Shown here piece after piece: positions 13,195 to 14,089 of a DNA stretch of 14,089 bases; the first letter of the stretch is position 1, and each line of letters opens with the position of its first letter. Position numbers and translations under genes: made by a program. A model generated the notes under the pieces. The model was not told the DNA's origin and made no database searches. It was given only the letters and a program-made list of their open reading frames with translations. Source of the stretch: Paracoccaceae bacterium (lineage in GTDB: Bacteria > Pseudomonadota > Alphaproteobacteria > Rhodobacterales > Rhodobacteraceae); the NCBI GenBank assembly GCA_020832725.1, contig JAFIEC010000151.1, positions 1 through 14,089 on the forward strand, in the 5' to 3' direction.

Positions 13195-14089
13195 GCGGGG
13201 TCACCAATGGCGGGGCCATCCTGACGCTGAACATCGGCTCCTCCTCGATCAAGTTCGCGCTCTACCCTCCGGATGAGGCGCGGGCCGAGGCGCGGGGCCA
13301 GATCGAGCGGATCGGAATCGCGCCGCGACTGCAGGCGGAGGGAGCGGACGGCACCGTGAGCGAAGAGGCCCCGGGCGGTGCCGAGGCCGGGCAGGAAGCG
13401 CTGACCGCGTGGCTGCTGGGGCGTCTGGAGACGCTGGCGCCCGGGTGCAAGGTCGCGGCGGTCGCGCATCGGGTTGTGCATGGGGGGCAGGATTTCGCAG
13501 CCCCCGTGGCCGTGTCCGAGGCGGTCCTGTCGCGTCTGGAGGCGCTGTCACCGCTGGCACCGGGCCACCAGCCCTTCAACCTTGCAGGCATCCGCGCCGC
13601 CCGCGAGCGCTGGCCCGGGGTGGCGCAGGTGGCCGCCTTCGACACCGCCTTTCACCGCAGCCAGAGCCGGATCGCCCAGCTTTACGCCATTCCCCGCGCA
13701 CTGTCGGACGACGGCGTGCTGCGCTACGGCTTTCACGGGCTGTCCTATCAGCACGTGGCCGGGGTCCTTTCTGCCCATATGGGCACCAGGACGGCCCGGG
13801 GCCGGGTGGTGGTGGCGCATCTGGGCAGCGGTGCCAGCCTCTGCGCCATGCAGGACGGCCGCTCCGTGGCCACGACCATGGGCTTTACCGCGCTGGACGG
13901 GCTGATGATGGGCACCCGTTGCGGCGAGATCGACCCGGGCGTGGTCCTGCACCTGATCCGGGCCCGCGGGATGGACCCCGCCGCCGTGGAGGAGCTGCTT
14001 TCGCGCCGCTCGGGTCTGCTGGGCGTCTCGGGGCTGAGCGCCGACATGCGTGACCTGCTGGAGAGCGACGCGGCCGAGGCCGCCGAGGC
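13191..14089 (+). CDS. ackA: Acetate kinase, C-terminus cut by the window edge
   Basis: The frame starts at the ATG overlapping the MaoC-PTA stop and stays open to the last base: 299 residues of the roughly 400 expected. Acetate kinase converts acyl phosphate and ADP to acid and ATP. The phosphate-binding N-terminus LTLNIGSSSIKF (11-22), AHRVVHGG with Arg94, FDTAFH with Asp151, YGFHGLSYQHV with His182 and GTRCGEIDPG with Arg243 match known catalytic residues of the family. HLGSG (210-214) has Ser213 where the archaeal reference enzyme has Asn in HLGNG; I believe this variant also occurs in proteobacterial AckA. The final ATP-binding loop is beyond the edge. It forms an operon with the phosphate acyltransferase, giving substrate-level ATP from acyl-CoA. 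Confidence 0.93.
   Translation, partial: MSGVTNGGAILTLNIGSSSIKFALYPPDEARAEARGQIERIGIAPRLQAEGADGTVSEEAPGGAEAGQEALTAWLLGRLETLAPGCKVAAVAHRVVHGGQDFAAPVAVSEAVLSRLEALSPLAPGHQPFNLAGIRAARERWPGVAQVAAFDTAFHRSQSRIAQLYAIPRALSDDGVLRYGFHGLSYQHVAGVLSAHMGTRTARGRVVVAHLGSGASLCAMQDGRSVATTMGFTALDGLMMGTRCGEIDPGVVLHLIRARGMDPAAVEELLSRRSGLLGVSGLSADMRDLLESDAAEAAE

Overview
This is a GC-rich stretch from an alphaproteobacterium, most likely of the Rhodobacteraceae. The reasons are the high G+C (hand-counted 60-base lines range from 55 to 77%), a textbook CtrA-type site (TTAA-N7-TTAA) near the left end, a GbpR-like LysR regulator, and a PhaC / MaoC-PTA / acetate kinase operon of a kind I know from alphaproteobacteria. 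The coding density is very high. I see no tRNA, rRNA, CRISPR array, insertion sequence or convincing rho-independent terminator. The longest stretch without a gene is about 210 bases (2089-2298), and it holds regulatory-looking sequence.

Left block, minus strand (1-2088): selO (protein AMPylator) reads into a small GlsB/YeaQ-type membrane protein. Next comes the start of an exported, probably outer-membrane, protein that runs off the left edge and carries the CtrA-like site just upstream of its start.

Middle block (2299-9916) looks like a catabolic and uptake cluster for an unknown organic acid, probably aromatic or N-containing. Plus-strand genes for a 3-hydroxyanthranilate 3,4-dioxygenase and a complete TRAP transporter (DctP, DctQ, DctM) meet, tail to tail and overlapping by 34 bases, a minus-strand LysR-type regulator. 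Divergent from that regulator are an orphan, unusually short xanthine-dehydrogenase-type molybdopterin subunit and a DapA-superfamily protein. The latter keeps the Schiff-base lysine but has lost the canonical Thr-Tyr-Tyr triad. A 17-bp dyad of the form TAT-N11-ATA, inside a 20-bp segment with 14 identities between copies, sits upstream of the dioxygenase and between the regulator and the molybdo-subunit. This suggests that one regulator controls both arms. I think this middle block is the most interesting part of the window.

Right block, plus strand (9989 to the end): a class I-like poly(3-hydroxyalkanoate) synthase, a fused MaoC hydratase/phosphate acyltransferase, and an acetate kinase cut by the right edge. 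The last two overlap by 4 bases. Together they look like a carbon-overflow operon linking acyl-CoA, acyl phosphate, ATP and polyester.
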